64,000 nt of DNA from Bowdeniella nasicola (GTDB taxonomy: Bacteria > Actinomycetota > Actinomycetes > Actinomycetales > Actinomycetaceae), in contig NZ_FNQV01000003.1 of the NCBI RefSeq assembly GCF_900107735.1, positions 1 through 64,000 on the forward strand, in the 5' to 3' direction. Below are positions 1 through 7,569 of the stretch, piece by piece. The notes under the pieces were generated by a model that was not told the DNA's origin, did not search any database, and was given only the letters and a program-made list of their open reading frames with translations. Within the stretch, counting starts at the first letter, position 1. Each line of letters begins with the position of its first letter. Made by a program: the position numbers and the translations under genes.

Positions 1-307
1 CCCGCCGATGCTCCGCAAGGTCATCTACACGACGAACTCCATCGAGTCGTTGAACTATCAACTACGGAAGGTGACGAAGAATCGGGGCCATTTCCCGTCA
101 ACGGACGCGGCCGTCAAACTCCTGTGGTTGGCGATCTGCAATATCGAGGACAAGCGAGCGATCGAGCGAGACAAAGAACGAGGCAAACCCCGCGAGCAAC
201 GCAAAGCACACGGCCGGCTCGTCGAGGGCCAAATCGTCACGAACTGGAAACAAGCACTCGCCCAACTCGCAGCCGCCTACCCAGACCGTATCAACCCCTA
301 CTTGTAA
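1..307 (+). CDS. IS256-family transposase, C-terminal part (5' end outside window)
   Basis: The reading frame is open from the left edge, so the gene begins outside the window. The visible 101 or so residues match the end of IS256/MutA-type DDE transposases: the T-T-N-S-I-E-S-L-N motif, which carries the last catalytic Glu, followed by the helix R-G-H-F-P-S and a charged C-terminus with N-W-K-Q-A-L-A-Q-L. The family is usually about 400 residues. Whether the element is complete cannot be judged here. It marks the left border of a region rich in mobile-element debris. Confidence 0.85.
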   Translation, partial: PPMLRKVIYTTNSIESLNYQLRKVTKNRGHFPSTDAAVKLLWLAICNIEDKRAIERDKERGKPREQRKAHGRLVEGQIVTNWKQALAQLAAAYPDRINPYL

Positions 308-316
308 CCAATCAAC

Positions 317-340
317 TTACACAAAAAACTTGACAGGCCC
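317..340 (+). repeat. Probable right terminal inverted repeat of the IS256-type element
   Basis: Ten bases after the transposase stop lies TTACACAAAAAACTTGACAG followed by GCCC. This composition and placement are typical of the outer end of IS256-family elements. The matching left end is outside the window, so the repeat cannot be confirmed by pairing. Confidence 0.55.
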
Positions 341-920
341 GGTCAGAGCGATCGCCTCTAAAGCAGGCGAGCATGCGCGGAGTGGGAAAACGACGCGAGC
401 ATTCACCATATGACGTGACCGGGCGATGGCACTACCTGCACGCAGGATTGTGGACTAGAACCTCGCCTCGACCTTTGCTCTCCGCCGGACAGATCCCATG
501 CAACGACACCCAATTGTAGGCAGACGTTTAAGGGCCTCCACGGGTAAGGGACTATAGCATCAACTCTGCGATCCAGCCCAGGACCGGCCACTACGAACGC
601 TTACAAACGATTCAGTTGGCACGCCAATCATCACGTAGCGTCCAGGCGAGGGAATTATGCCCAGTGCGGCAATGGTGCTGAGGAGACCGTTATTGCCAGG
701 CTTTCGTTCGACAGTGGCCCCGCTGTCACAAATTCGCGAATGGGTGGGCACGGGCGGGTGTCTCCGCAAACGGAGATCGCGGGGTCCGCGTAACCTGTAG
801 TGGATTGCTGGCCCTTCACCCGTGACAGCGGCCACGTTCATCATCCCATGGGGGTCGGCTAACCCAACCGGCCTTGATCGGATCGGTAGGAGCGAACATT
901 GCGACAGTACAGAATCACCA
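341..920. other. No supported gene
   Basis: Short open frames on both strands lack a ribosome-binding site, high third-position GC or a recognisable motif. Composition is lower in GC than the core genome to the right. It is most likely decayed sequence flanking the insertion element. Confidence 0.5.
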
Positions 921-1298
921 CTATTTGAAGTCGCAAACTACAGCATCAGTGAATTCTCCGAGATCCATTCGTTCTTTTCCTTCCTTTTGAAAGGATTCTG
1001 TTGGAACAACGGCGATCTCGATCTGAGAACTATCGTTCAATGAGGGGCGGTTTGAACACGCGGCGATGATTGTGAACCGACTATCATGCAGATTATCAGC
1101 GGTGTAACTGGGTGGTTTGGCGAAGCGTGGGGAGGCATCCTGAACTATAAGTAAGACCTCATCGGATGATATGGTGCTTCCGACTTCCCCAAGACTTTTG
1201 CCTAGGAGGGATTCGGCCGTACGGTCTGTTCCCGATTCGCTGCTGCAGCCGGTAAAGCACAATACGGCTGCAAGAGCCATGGCGACTCGTGTTGTCAA
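921..1298 (-). CDS. Small putative lipoprotein of unknown function
   Basis: The 125-residue product begins with a short hydrophobic segment ending in the lipobox L-C-F-T-G-C, so it should be lipidated on Cys18 and anchored outside the membrane. The first codon is TTG, four bases after a good AGGAGA ribosome-binding site. An ATG six codons later would still keep the lipobox. The mature part contains a stretch L-L-G-K-S-L-G-E-V that loosely recalls PASTA-like folds, but I cannot assign a family. It follows a secreted-protein gene on the same strand across a strong hairpin, so it may be a partner (for example an immunity-type lipoprotein). That role is speculation. Confidence 0.6.
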   Translation of the reverse strand: MTTRVAMALAAVLCFTGCSSESGTDRTAESLLGKSLGEVGSTISSDEVLLIVQDASPRFAKPPSYTADNLHDSRFTIIAACSNRPSLNDSSQIEIAVVPTESFQKEGKERMDLGEFTDAVVCDFK

Positions 1299-1350
1299 GA
1301 TTTCTCCTAATTGGCCAAGATCCGTGGAAAGCTATCGCCGAAGTGTCAGT

Positions 1351-1392
1351 CCGGCGGAGACCCAGAACTGTCCAGCGCAGGGTCTCCGCCGG
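1351..1392 (-). terminator. Hairpin terminator after the broken secreted-protein gene
   Basis: CCGGCGGAGACCC and GGGTCTCCGCCGG form a perfect 13-bp stem with a 16-base loop. It starts six bases past the stop of the upstream minus-strand gene and lies 53 bases before the lipoprotein start. No long U tract follows, which is common for actinobacterial terminators, so partial read-through to the lipoprotein is possible. Confidence 0.7.
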
Positions 1393-1397
1393 TAGGT

Positions 1398-1913
1398 TCA
1401 TCCAATCAATTTGCAGTAGATGGACCCTGTTGGGTTGAACGCGTACAGATATCCGCTCCGCTTTGGGGGGATAGGAGCGCCATCGAGACGGCCTCGTGTT
1501 TCGATTTGGTATCTGAATCTCGTTCCGATGGGATTTGCGATCCAGGCTTCGCCTGCTCGCATGACCGGTGAGGTGCATGATTGAGAGGTCGTCACGGATG
1601 ATGCTGAACTGATAGAGAGGGATGATGCAACTTACCAGCGGGTTACTCCGGTCGTGAGTTGAATTGTCCGTGTAACGGTCTTGCCGCTCTGGATCGTACA
1701 GGTTCCGCCGGTCGTTCCGACTTGGCAGCGTCCGATTTCTTTGGCGGTGTCAATGAAATTGGGGGTGCTGGTCTTGTTGACAACATGTCTTGTCAAGATG
1801 AGCCCGTTAGTTGCGGGTGAGATATCGACGGTGGCTGACGCCACCGCAGTCCCTCCGAGGGCGAAGAATGTGAGGGCAAGCAGTGTGGCTCGAAGTGATC
1901 TGAGCTTTGACAT
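1398..1913 (-). pseudogene. Secreted protein of unknown function interrupted by one in-frame stop
   Basis: A GGAGGAACT ribosome-binding site precedes an ATG and a clear signal peptide (M-S-K-L-R-S, then a hydrophobic run ending A-V-A-S-A). The frame reads 93 residues to T-R-W, hits TAA at 1632-1634, and continues open in the same frame for another 77 codons to a normal TGA just before the hairpin terminator. The second half looks like genuine coding sequence (E-A-W-I-A-N-P-I-G, Y-L-Y-A-F-N-P-T-G, a final Y-C-K-L-I-G). Four cysteines remain in the mature part. A single nonsense mutation of a roughly 171-residue exported protein is the simplest reading. No family is recognised. Confidence 0.7.
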
Positions 1914-2202
1914 AGTTCCTCCATTTAAGTGTGGCTCGTGCCACATCCGGGTTAGTTGAAACTACACTACTGCGAGTCTGATCGTAAGTATTTCGAGTGA
2001 TCCTCTACATAGATTGCTGTTCTATCCAACTTGTAAAGTGGGGAAAGCAGTATTTGATTAGTCGAAGATAGCGAGTTTTCCTGCATGGCGTTAAGGGGTT
2101 GTTGGGTGGCGGGCGGTCCTCATCAGGCCCTCTGGCTGTGCTCGGTTGCGGCTTTGAGCACCGGGAACTGCCTCGTGCGTGGATTCCGTTGTCTTTCAGC
2201 AT
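1914..2202. other. Leader of the secreted-protein gene and unassigned sequence
   Basis: This stretch of about 290 bases contains the upstream region of the minus-strand secreted-protein gene. The rest could be the decayed downstream end of the neighbouring IS3 remnant. I see no gene in it. Confidence 0.4.
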
Positions 2203-2424
2203 CTAGGCCGTAAGCCGGGTGCCCTCCAGTTCCTGTTCTAACGATTGGATCCATCGCCTAGCAGCTGAATATTCTCCATTCTCTCGGCTCGTGACACCCG
2301 CGACCTGTCGGGTGCCAATGCGTGCCGGGTGACGCCCACCGGTAGACCACAGGCCATTGTGGCAGCCCTCCTTTACCAAGGATAGGACCCGGTCGCGAAT
2401 CTGATGTGTGTACTCATGAGGCAT
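2203..2424 (-). pseudogene. IS3-family OrfA remnant with internal deletion
   Basis: The frame begins M-P-H-E-Y-T-H-Q-I-R-D-R, like the first residues of IS3-group OrfA (M-P-R-K-Y-x-x-E-F-R-D-R). It ends with G-V-T-S-R-E-N and L-E-Q-E-L-E, matching the leucine-zipper part of the same protein. The helix-turn-helix between them is scrambled or deleted, and no OrfB follows. Dead mobile-element debris. Confidence 0.6.
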
Positions 2425-2501
2425 AGTTGCCTCCTGCGAGGTCGTCTCAGATTCACACAATTGAAGAGAATGACACCCAGGACGGTTCAGTTCTTCCTAT
2501 C

Positions 2502-3294
2502 TCAAGCGAACGAACTGCCGCCAACCTCACGGATGGGTACAGCTAGGTTGGCATCCAGTGGTGCCCGTCGGTCTGTGTCTCCATTGCCTTGCATTGCCAG
2601 AAAACGGGTGCCCACATCCGCGTCGGTCACGTCCAGGGTCAGCGCCGCGGACGAGCGCGAGCCGCAGGGAAGCATCAACGTAGCCATCGCCAGATCGTGG
2701 TCAGTGCGCAGGCGGCCAACAGGCAGGCAACCTCCCGCGGGGGTGAACGCCTGCGGCAATCGGCGTGGGGCGGAACCGCAGCGATGAGCGTGACTTGGAT
2801 CGACGCCGGTTTTGCGCGAGCAGACCCGAGTGTGCCCCGGGCGCAGCCCATGTCTAGGGCCTTCCCCGGGGGATCGGGATGACCGCGGCCCGGTCCCGAA
2901 TCTCCTGGTACTCCAACAGCCCGACCATTGAAGCTAGCTACAAGTAGATCGAGGCCGGGAACAATAGTCGGTCAGTGGGTCTGCCTTGCAGATTCACTGC
3001 GTTCAGCCCCGGGCGGACCCGGATCTGCTCGGTACGGTAGGCAATCCGAAACGCTAGGATGCCATCCACACTCAGCCCGTCCAGGCCCCGGCCACTGGCC
3101 TCCAACCATCGGCAGAATGTGGCCGTGCCGCACCCGTAGGTGCGGATCGTTCGCAGGGAGTAGTTCCGGTCAACTAGGTGCCTCGGCAGTCGTTCGGATT
3201 CTTCACCAGCCCGGGCTTGCCGCCATCCAACCGCCACGAACAGAACGAACGCCCCGAGCTGATTGCCATGAGTGTGGGCCAGGTCGAAGACCAT
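2502..3294 (-). pseudogene. Decayed tyrosine recombinase (integrase)
   Basis: Reading the minus strand from about 3250, the N-terminal core-binding domain is clear: L-V-D-R-N-Y-S-L-R-T-I-R-T-Y and F-C-R-W-L-E-A. Then, after stops and frame changes near 2940, come L-A-S-M-V-G-L-L-E-Y-Q and I-R-D-R-A, then P-G-A-H-S-G-L-L-A. The catalytic-domain start follows at 2500-2720: D-H-D-L-A-M-A-T-L-M-L, G-S-R-S-S-A-A-L with the first catalytic Arg, and D-R-R-A-P-L-D. The H-x-x-R and Tyr-box end is missing. This is the order seen in phage-type site-specific integrases, so the region once carried an integrating element. Confidence 0.72.
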
Positions 3295-3302
3295 TGCCAG
3301 GC

Positions 3303-4012
3303 TTAGCTATTCCTGCACGTCAGCAGACTGGTGTCATCACCAACCAGCGCTTGTCTCGGTGTGAAGGACTCCGGGGGAGTCGTGCTCAAGCCAATCGATG
3401 AAGACCTACGCCTGCTCATTGATAAGAGTGGTGCGCTCATTGGTTTGCATCTGAACTGTGACCAGCCAGAACTCTGATCGGCTACCAAACCGACCGAGTA
3501 AAGGGGAGTGGTCGCTGCAGAGCTCGGTGGTGATCCGTTGACAGCTAGTAGTTTCACGCTGCTGTTAGACGACCCGCTCGATCTCGGCACTTTGCGCGGC
3601 CCGATTCACCTGAGTCTTCTCACCGCCCGAGCCCGGGATCTCCACGAATAGAAGGACGTCTGAGGTATACCCAACCTCTCGCAAATCCAACTGATCGGGT
3701 AGTCTCCCTTATGCGCCTAGAGCAGGGCTGACTTCTCCTTCAGACTTGATCCCAGGTAAAAGAATTAGCGAGTTCTTGGAAAATCATTCGCCATCCGCGG
3801 CCTGCCGATTTTCTCTTCCAGCCAAGTCGACCGCACGTAATCAGATGGCGTCGATTCCGGGATTGGCTCCGGATGACTCTGCAGGTACGGCGTGAACAAG
3901 TTCCCTACCAGTCCCTACGTTTGATCAGCAGTTTGTTGGCGACTTCGGTGATCGGTCCCAGTTTTGCGCGACCGACTGAACCACTTCAGCTTTGAACTGC
4001 GTGCTGAGTTGT
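3303..4012 (-). pseudogene. Decayed IS3-family element (OrfA and OrfB fragments)
   Basis: In shifting frames on the minus strand, IS3 transposase pieces appear in the correct order. F-K-A-E-V-V near 4000 and P-I-T-E-V-A-N-K-L near 3950 are the OrfA helix-turn-helix. R-M-A-N-D-F near 3790 corresponds to the end of OrfA. A-H-K-G-D-Y-P-I-S, then W-I-C-E-R-L-G-I-P and Y-S-W-R-S-R-A near 3640-3710, are the start of OrfB. S-E-F-W followed by F-I-D-W-L-E and V-L-H-T-E-T near 3345-3470 match the final helix after the last catalytic Glu. Most of the DDE core is deleted. Confidence 0.68.
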
Positions 4013-4088
4013 CACCGTGATGTGCCTGCCATGCTACAAGGAGCTAACCAAGAACCTTGATGTAACCAAGCCGTAACCGTTCGATGTA

Positions 4089-4114
4089 TTGACTTCCGGT
4101 AGTGGGCGTGTAAT
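4089..4114 (+). promoter_or_regulatory. Candidate promoter of the small secreted-protein gene
   Basis: TTGACT at 4089-4094 is followed by TGTAAT at 4109-4114 after only 14 bases; TAATCC at 4111 gives a 16-base spacer. The gene starts 37-40 bases further on with its own AGAAGGA site. The -35 is good but the spacing is imperfect. Confidence 0.35.
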
Positions 4115-4150
4115 CCTTCATACACATGAGTCAATGATGAGAAGGAAACT

Positions 4151-4477
4151 ATGAAGCGAAATCGAATCTCTGCCGCGCTTGCGGCAGCAGCTTTGCTTGC
4201 TTCGTCAGTGCTTGTGGTAGGCCCCGCCAATGGTGCAAGTGCGACACGAACCCAAACATGCCCGACCACTGCGGTTGTGACTGCAGAGACTGCGACGCCT
4301 AACTCCGCGCTACATACCCACAAATATGTCGCGACGTCGGGCGCCACAATCACCCGCCAGGGCAGCGGAATTAGCTTCAGGTCAGGTTCCGGATACTACA
4401 AAGCAACGGTAACAATGAAGACGAACACGGTTGAATCGTTCAGCAAAGTGTCGACTTCTTGTTTTCACATCGGCTGA
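4151..4477 (+). CDS. Small secreted two-cysteine protein, candidate exported peptide effector
   Basis: The 108-residue product starts after a GAGAAGGA site. It has a classical signal peptide: M-K-R-N-R, an Ala-rich hydrophobic core, and cleavage after G-A-S-A near residue 32. The mature part of about 76 residues has exactly two cysteines, one near its start (T-C-P-T-T) and one five residues from its end (S-C-F-H-I-G), so a single disulfide could close it. It is rich in Thr, Ser and Gly with alternating patterns suggesting beta-structure. The gene is directly upstream of an adaptor/ABC exporter set, the layout of bacteriocin-like loci. Similarity to lactococcin 972-type proteins (secreted, about 100 residues, H-x-x-x-x-A-T-V-like segments) is weak and unproven. 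Confidence 0.72.
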   Translation: MKRNRISAALAAAALLASSVLVVGPANGASATRTQTCPTTAVVTAETATPNSALHTHKYVATSGATITRQGSGISFRSGSGYYKATVTMKTNTVESFSKVSTSCFHIG

Positions 4478-4493
4478 AGCAAGTAGCGGTAAG

Positions 4494-4540
4494 TACTCGG
4501 AAGAACCGGGGTGGAGTACACTCCACCCCGGTTCTGAGTA
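4494..4540 (+). terminator. Long hairpin, likely attenuator between peptide gene and transporter genes
   Basis: AGAACCGGGGTGGAGT at 4502-4517 and its exact complement at 4520-4535 give a 16-bp stem. TACTC and GAGTA outside it extend the stem past a three-base bulge. No U run follows. It sits 16 bases after the peptide stop and 27 bases before the adaptor start. Such a structure would let the peptide be made in excess over the transporter. Confidence 0.75.
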
Positions 4541-4567
4541 TTCTCCGTTAAGAATGCGTGGATTGTA

Positions 4568-5713
4568 ATGGCCTCCAGGCATGGGTTTTCTAGATCCGCT
4601 GTGATCGTAGGCGCATCACTAGTCGTGCTTGCTCTCGTCTTTGCAAGCGGGTGGTGGGCAGCATCAGTAACCTTCGGATCGCGTTCGGTCAAGGAAGAAC
4701 CAGGCGAGACAGTCACGGCTGAAGCTCGCGAAGGAACAGTGGGTCGAGTTTTCAATTTCGGTCTAACCATCCAGATTCCGACGGCTGCCGTGACAACGAA
4801 CTCGCTCACCGGCGTTGTTACCCGAGTAGGTGAGGGCGAAGCAAAGCAAGGTGGTGTCTTGTACGTTGTTGGAGATCAGCCCGTCGTAGCCGTTGTGTCT
4901 GCTGCCCCGTTTTATCGTGACCTCGCCGAAGGTGTTAAGGGCGCCGATGTCACAGCTCTGCAGGAGATGCTCAAGCAGCAAGGAACACTGAGCTCTGAAC
5001 CTGACGGGACTTTCGGCCAATCGACTTCTGCGGCATTGAAGGATCTTCAGAAGAAGCTGGGTGCACCCGCCAGCGGGATCGCGCCCCTTGGATCGCTCGT
5101 GGCTTTCTCTGAGCTTCCCACGCCCATCACTTTCAAAGACGGGTTCCGTCCCGGCGTTGCCGTGAGCAGCGGAGACGAGATTGTGTCTGCAGCAGTGGGA
5201 GATCGGGAATTCTTCGTTGATGTTTCCAGTGCTCAAAGCGAGTTTGTCCCGGTAGGGGCCCGCGTGACTTTTTCTTACGGTGGGGAGACGTTCACCGGCG
5301 TGATCTCCGCGACTGAGCGAGCTAGCGAGATGGATTCGATCCGGGCGCGGCTCTCTGGCATCGATGGCGGCAGCGTGTGCGACTCTCGCTGCGATGTCCT
5401 TCCTGCTGCCCCCCAAACATCGCTGCTCGCCGAGGTGCGCCCAGAAGAGCCTGTCACTGGGATTGTGGTTCCGGCAGCAGCAGTTCAATCCACTCCGAGC
5501 GGAACGACGTTCGTCACCATCTCCGATGGCGAGCGACGAGATGTCACGGTCACAGGTTCGGGCCAGGGACTGGTCGTTGTCGACGGACTACGAGCGGGCG
5601 AGCAGGTGCAGCTTGCACAGGGCGCGACGCCTGCACCCGGAGGTACGCCAAGTCAGGATCCCAGCCAGCCGGTTGAAGGTGACACCCCTACCGATGAGAC
5701 CAGCGCGGGTTAA
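4568..5713 (+). CDS. Membrane-fusion (HlyD/MacA-like) adaptor with peptidoglycan-binding domain
   Basis: The 381-residue product has an N-terminal membrane anchor (residues about 13-33). A first half of a lipoyl/barrel-sandwich domain follows (G-V-V-T-R-V-G-E-G, V-V-G-D-Q-P-V). Next is a PG_binding_1 domain at about 115-170 (G-A-D-V-T-A-L-Q-E-M-L and D-G-T-F-G-Q-S-T), then a beta-barrel part and a Pro/Thr/Glu-rich tail. The peptidoglycan-binding domain occupies the place of the coiled-coil hairpin of Gram-negative adaptors. It should link an ABC exporter to the cell wall. Two cysteines near 276-280 (V-C-D-S-R-C) could form a disulfide. It overlaps no neighbour and lies five bases before the ATPase gene. 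No clear ribosome-binding site is seen at the chosen ATG. Confidence 0.78.
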   Translation: MASRHGFSRSAVIVGASLVVLALVFASGWWAASVTFGSRSVKEEPGETVTAEAREGTVGRVFNFGLTIQIPTAAVTTNSLTGVVTRVGEGEAKQGGVLYVVGDQPVVAVVSAAPFYRDLAEGVKGADVTALQEMLKQQGTLSSEPDGTFGQSTSAALKDLQKKLGAPASGIAPLGSLVAFSELPTPITFKDGFRPGVAVSSGDEIVSAAVGDREFFVDVSSAQSEFVPVGARVTFSYGGETFTGVISATERASEMDSIRARLSGIDGGSVCDSRCDVLPAAPQTSLLAEVRPEEPVTGIVVPAAAVQSTPSGTTFVTISDGERRDVTVTGSGQGLVVVDGLRAGEQVQLAQGATPAPGGTPSQDPSQPVEGDTPTDETSAG

Positions 5714-5718
5714 AGGCC

Positions 5719-6357
5719 ATGTTGGCGATTACGGACGTGGCATTTTCGTACCCGCACTCAAAGGAAGTGCTGTATAACGGTCTCTCCCACACCTTCACAC
5801 CTGGTGCGGTTTCCTCGGTCACCGGTCCTTCAGGCTGTGGGAAATCGACACTGCTCTACATCCTTGGTTTGATGCTGCGGCCTAGCCAGGGGCATGTGTT
5901 CCTGAACGAAATTGCCCTTTCGGCAGCGCCTAATCTAGCGCGGGCTCGTGCACGCGCTACAAGTTTCGGATTTGTTTTCCAGGATTCAGCGCTCGACCCA
6001 ACCCGCAGCATCCTTGACGCAGTCATCGAGCCCGCGCTCTACGCGGGGTGGAGTCGGGCGGATGCAGCTGTTAGAGCGCGCGAGCTTATGGATCTCACGC
6101 AAGTGAACTATCGAGCGAGCCACAAACCGGGACAAATCTCGGGAGGCCAGGCTCAGCGGGTGGCACTGGCCCGTGCGCTCGTTAATGATCCCCAGGTTGT
6201 GCTCGCCGACGAGCCAACGGGAAACCTCGACAAAGCTAATGCTGAAATTGTCCTCGATATCTTTCATCAGCAAGCGGCGCTCGGCAGGACCATCATTGTC
6301 GTCACGCACGACCCGTTCGTGGTGGCGAATTCTGATGAGATCTTGGAGCTTATATGA
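5719..6357 (+). CDS. ABC transporter ATP-binding protein, LolD/MacB type
   Basis: The 212-residue protein carries Walker A G-P-S-G-C-G-K-S-T, the Q-loop around F-V-F-Q-D, signature S-G-G-Q-A-Q-R, Walker B V-L-A-D-E-P-T-G and the switch His in V-T-H-D. Length and motifs fit the MacB/LolD/FtsE group, which powers mechanotransmission exporters rather than importers. Its stop overlaps the permease start by four bases (ATGA), so the two are co-translated. Confidence 0.92.
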   Translation: MLAITDVAFSYPHSKEVLYNGLSHTFTPGAVSSVTGPSGCGKSTLLYILGLMLRPSQGHVFLNEIALSAAPNLARARARATSFGFVFQDSALDPTRSILDAVIEPALYAGWSRADAAVRARELMDLTQVNYRASHKPGQISGGQAQRVALARALVNDPQVVLADEPTGNLDKANAEIVLDIFHQQAALGRTIIVVTHDPFVVANSDEILELI

Positions 6358-7445
6358 AGCTCAAAGAGCTAGTTCGTGAAACAGCTGTTGCGGCATGGGC
6401 TCTCAAGGTCTCCTCGGCCGCGATTGCGCTCGTCGCTGCGATCGTGTGTCTAGCTTCCCTGTTGACCGTTGGTCGTGCCGCTGCCGCTGATGCAAAGCTC
6501 GAACAACGGTTGGAAGAGGCTGGCTCACGAGCATTTTCCGTTGTCGATGTCCAGAACATGAAGTTCTTGAATTCCGACGTGGTCGCGGCGATTAACTCGT
6601 TATCGATAGTCGAACGAGCTTACGGGTTCTCTATCGCCCAAGATGCGGTCAATACCGCCATCGGACCCGGCGGGACCCAGGCTCCGGCCCGGGTTGTGGT
6701 TGGTGACCTCACCGAGATCGTTGAACTTAAGGAGGGTCGCTGGCCCCAACCTGGCGAGGCCATCGTCGATGCCATAGCCCAGCGGACTCTTGGACTCGCG
6801 GAGCCATTTGGTGCTGTCACTCTCGTAACGTCGAATGCCCAAGCGCCGGTTGTCGGACGGTATGAGGCGAAGGTTGTTCTCGACGGGGTGGAGTCAGTTC
6901 TCATCAGTGGAGACTCCGGCAAACCGAGCCAGGTCGTGCAGGCAATTGTGGCCGACTATCGAGATGTGGATCGCGCAATGCGTGCGACCAACTCAATTAT
7001 CTCTGCCGGAGATCCCAATCTAGTGCGTATCCAATCGCCCATCTCGATCACTGAGCTAGCGGAATCTGTTGCCGGAGATCTTGCCGGGTATTCGACGTCC
7101 ATTCTCTATGGAGTGCTCGGTGTCGGGGCGATCATCTGTGTGCTCGTAGTCTTTTCCGATGCCCTGTCGCGCCGCTCCGACCTTGGCCGTCGGATGGCTC
7201 TCGGGGCTAGTCGCGGCGTCATAATGGGCTACACCATCGGTCGAACCGTGCTACCAGCCCTCGTGGGGATTGTCCTCGGATGCGTCGCGGGATTAGCAAC
7301 GACGACGTGGCTGGGACATACCGCTCCACTGAGCTTCACACTCGGCGTTGCGATCCTGACCCTTATGGTGACGACCGCCTCCGCACTACCGGGAGCCCTG
7401 TGGGCGGCTCACCAAGATCCGGTTGCCGTCCTGCGGATTCCATAG
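6354..7445 (+). CDS. FtsX/MacB-type ABC permease
   Basis: The 363-residue protein has one N-terminal membrane helix (about 18-42) and a large extracytoplasmic domain (about 45-235). Three C-terminal helices follow, with the conserved loop R-R-S-D-L-G-R-R-M-A-L-G-A-S-R typical of FtsX-like permeases and the ending D-P-V-A-V-L-R. With the upstream ATPase and adaptor it completes a MacAB-like exporter. The adjacent small secreted protein is the obvious candidate substrate, though its own signal peptide suggests it crosses by Sec, leaving the exporter to act on it outside the membrane or to give immunity. Confidence 0.85.
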   Translation: MKLKELVRETAVAAWALKVSSAAIALVAAIVCLASLLTVGRAAAADAKLEQRLEEAGSRAFSVVDVQNMKFLNSDVVAAINSLSIVERAYGFSIAQDAVNTAIGPGGTQAPARVVVGDLTEIVELKEGRWPQPGEAIVDAIAQRTLGLAEPFGAVTLVTSNAQAPVVGRYEAKVVLDGVESVLISGDSGKPSQVVQAIVADYRDVDRAMRATNSIISAGDPNLVRIQSPISITELAESVAGDLAGYSTSILYGVLGVGAIICVLVVFSDALSRRSDLGRRMALGASRGVIMGYTIGRTVLPALVGIVLGCVAGLATTTWLGHTAPLSFTLGVAILTLMVTTASALPGALWAAHQDPVAVLRIP

Positions 7446-7490
7446 TTGCGAGGATCACATCCCGGATTAGTCCAAATTTGAATTACCCGG

Positions 7491-7519
7491 TTGACAAGGG
7501 AAGAAGACGGCAGTAGCTT
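7491..7519 (+). promoter_or_regulatory. Promoter of the YceI gene
   Basis: A perfect TTGACA (7491-7496) is separated by 17 bases from TAGCTT (7514-7519). The transcript would have a leader of about 45 bases ending in GAAGGAGA before the ATG. Confidence 0.65.
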
Positions 7520-7569
7520 CATTGGTGAAACGTCAACTACATCGTTTGTCTGACTGAAGGAGACAGCAC

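Noticed and set aside
560-844. 94-residue minus-strand frame with G-R-Y-V-M-I-G-V-P
   Set aside because: The short piece faintly recalls the end of a zinc alcohol dehydrogenase, but no other motif, ribosome-binding site or neighbouring fragment supports it.
4151-4477. Direct assignment of the small secreted protein to the lactococcin 972 family
   Set aside because: Size, signal peptide and context agree, but the G-x-W and other conserved residues of that family are not evident. Only a remote resemblance remains.
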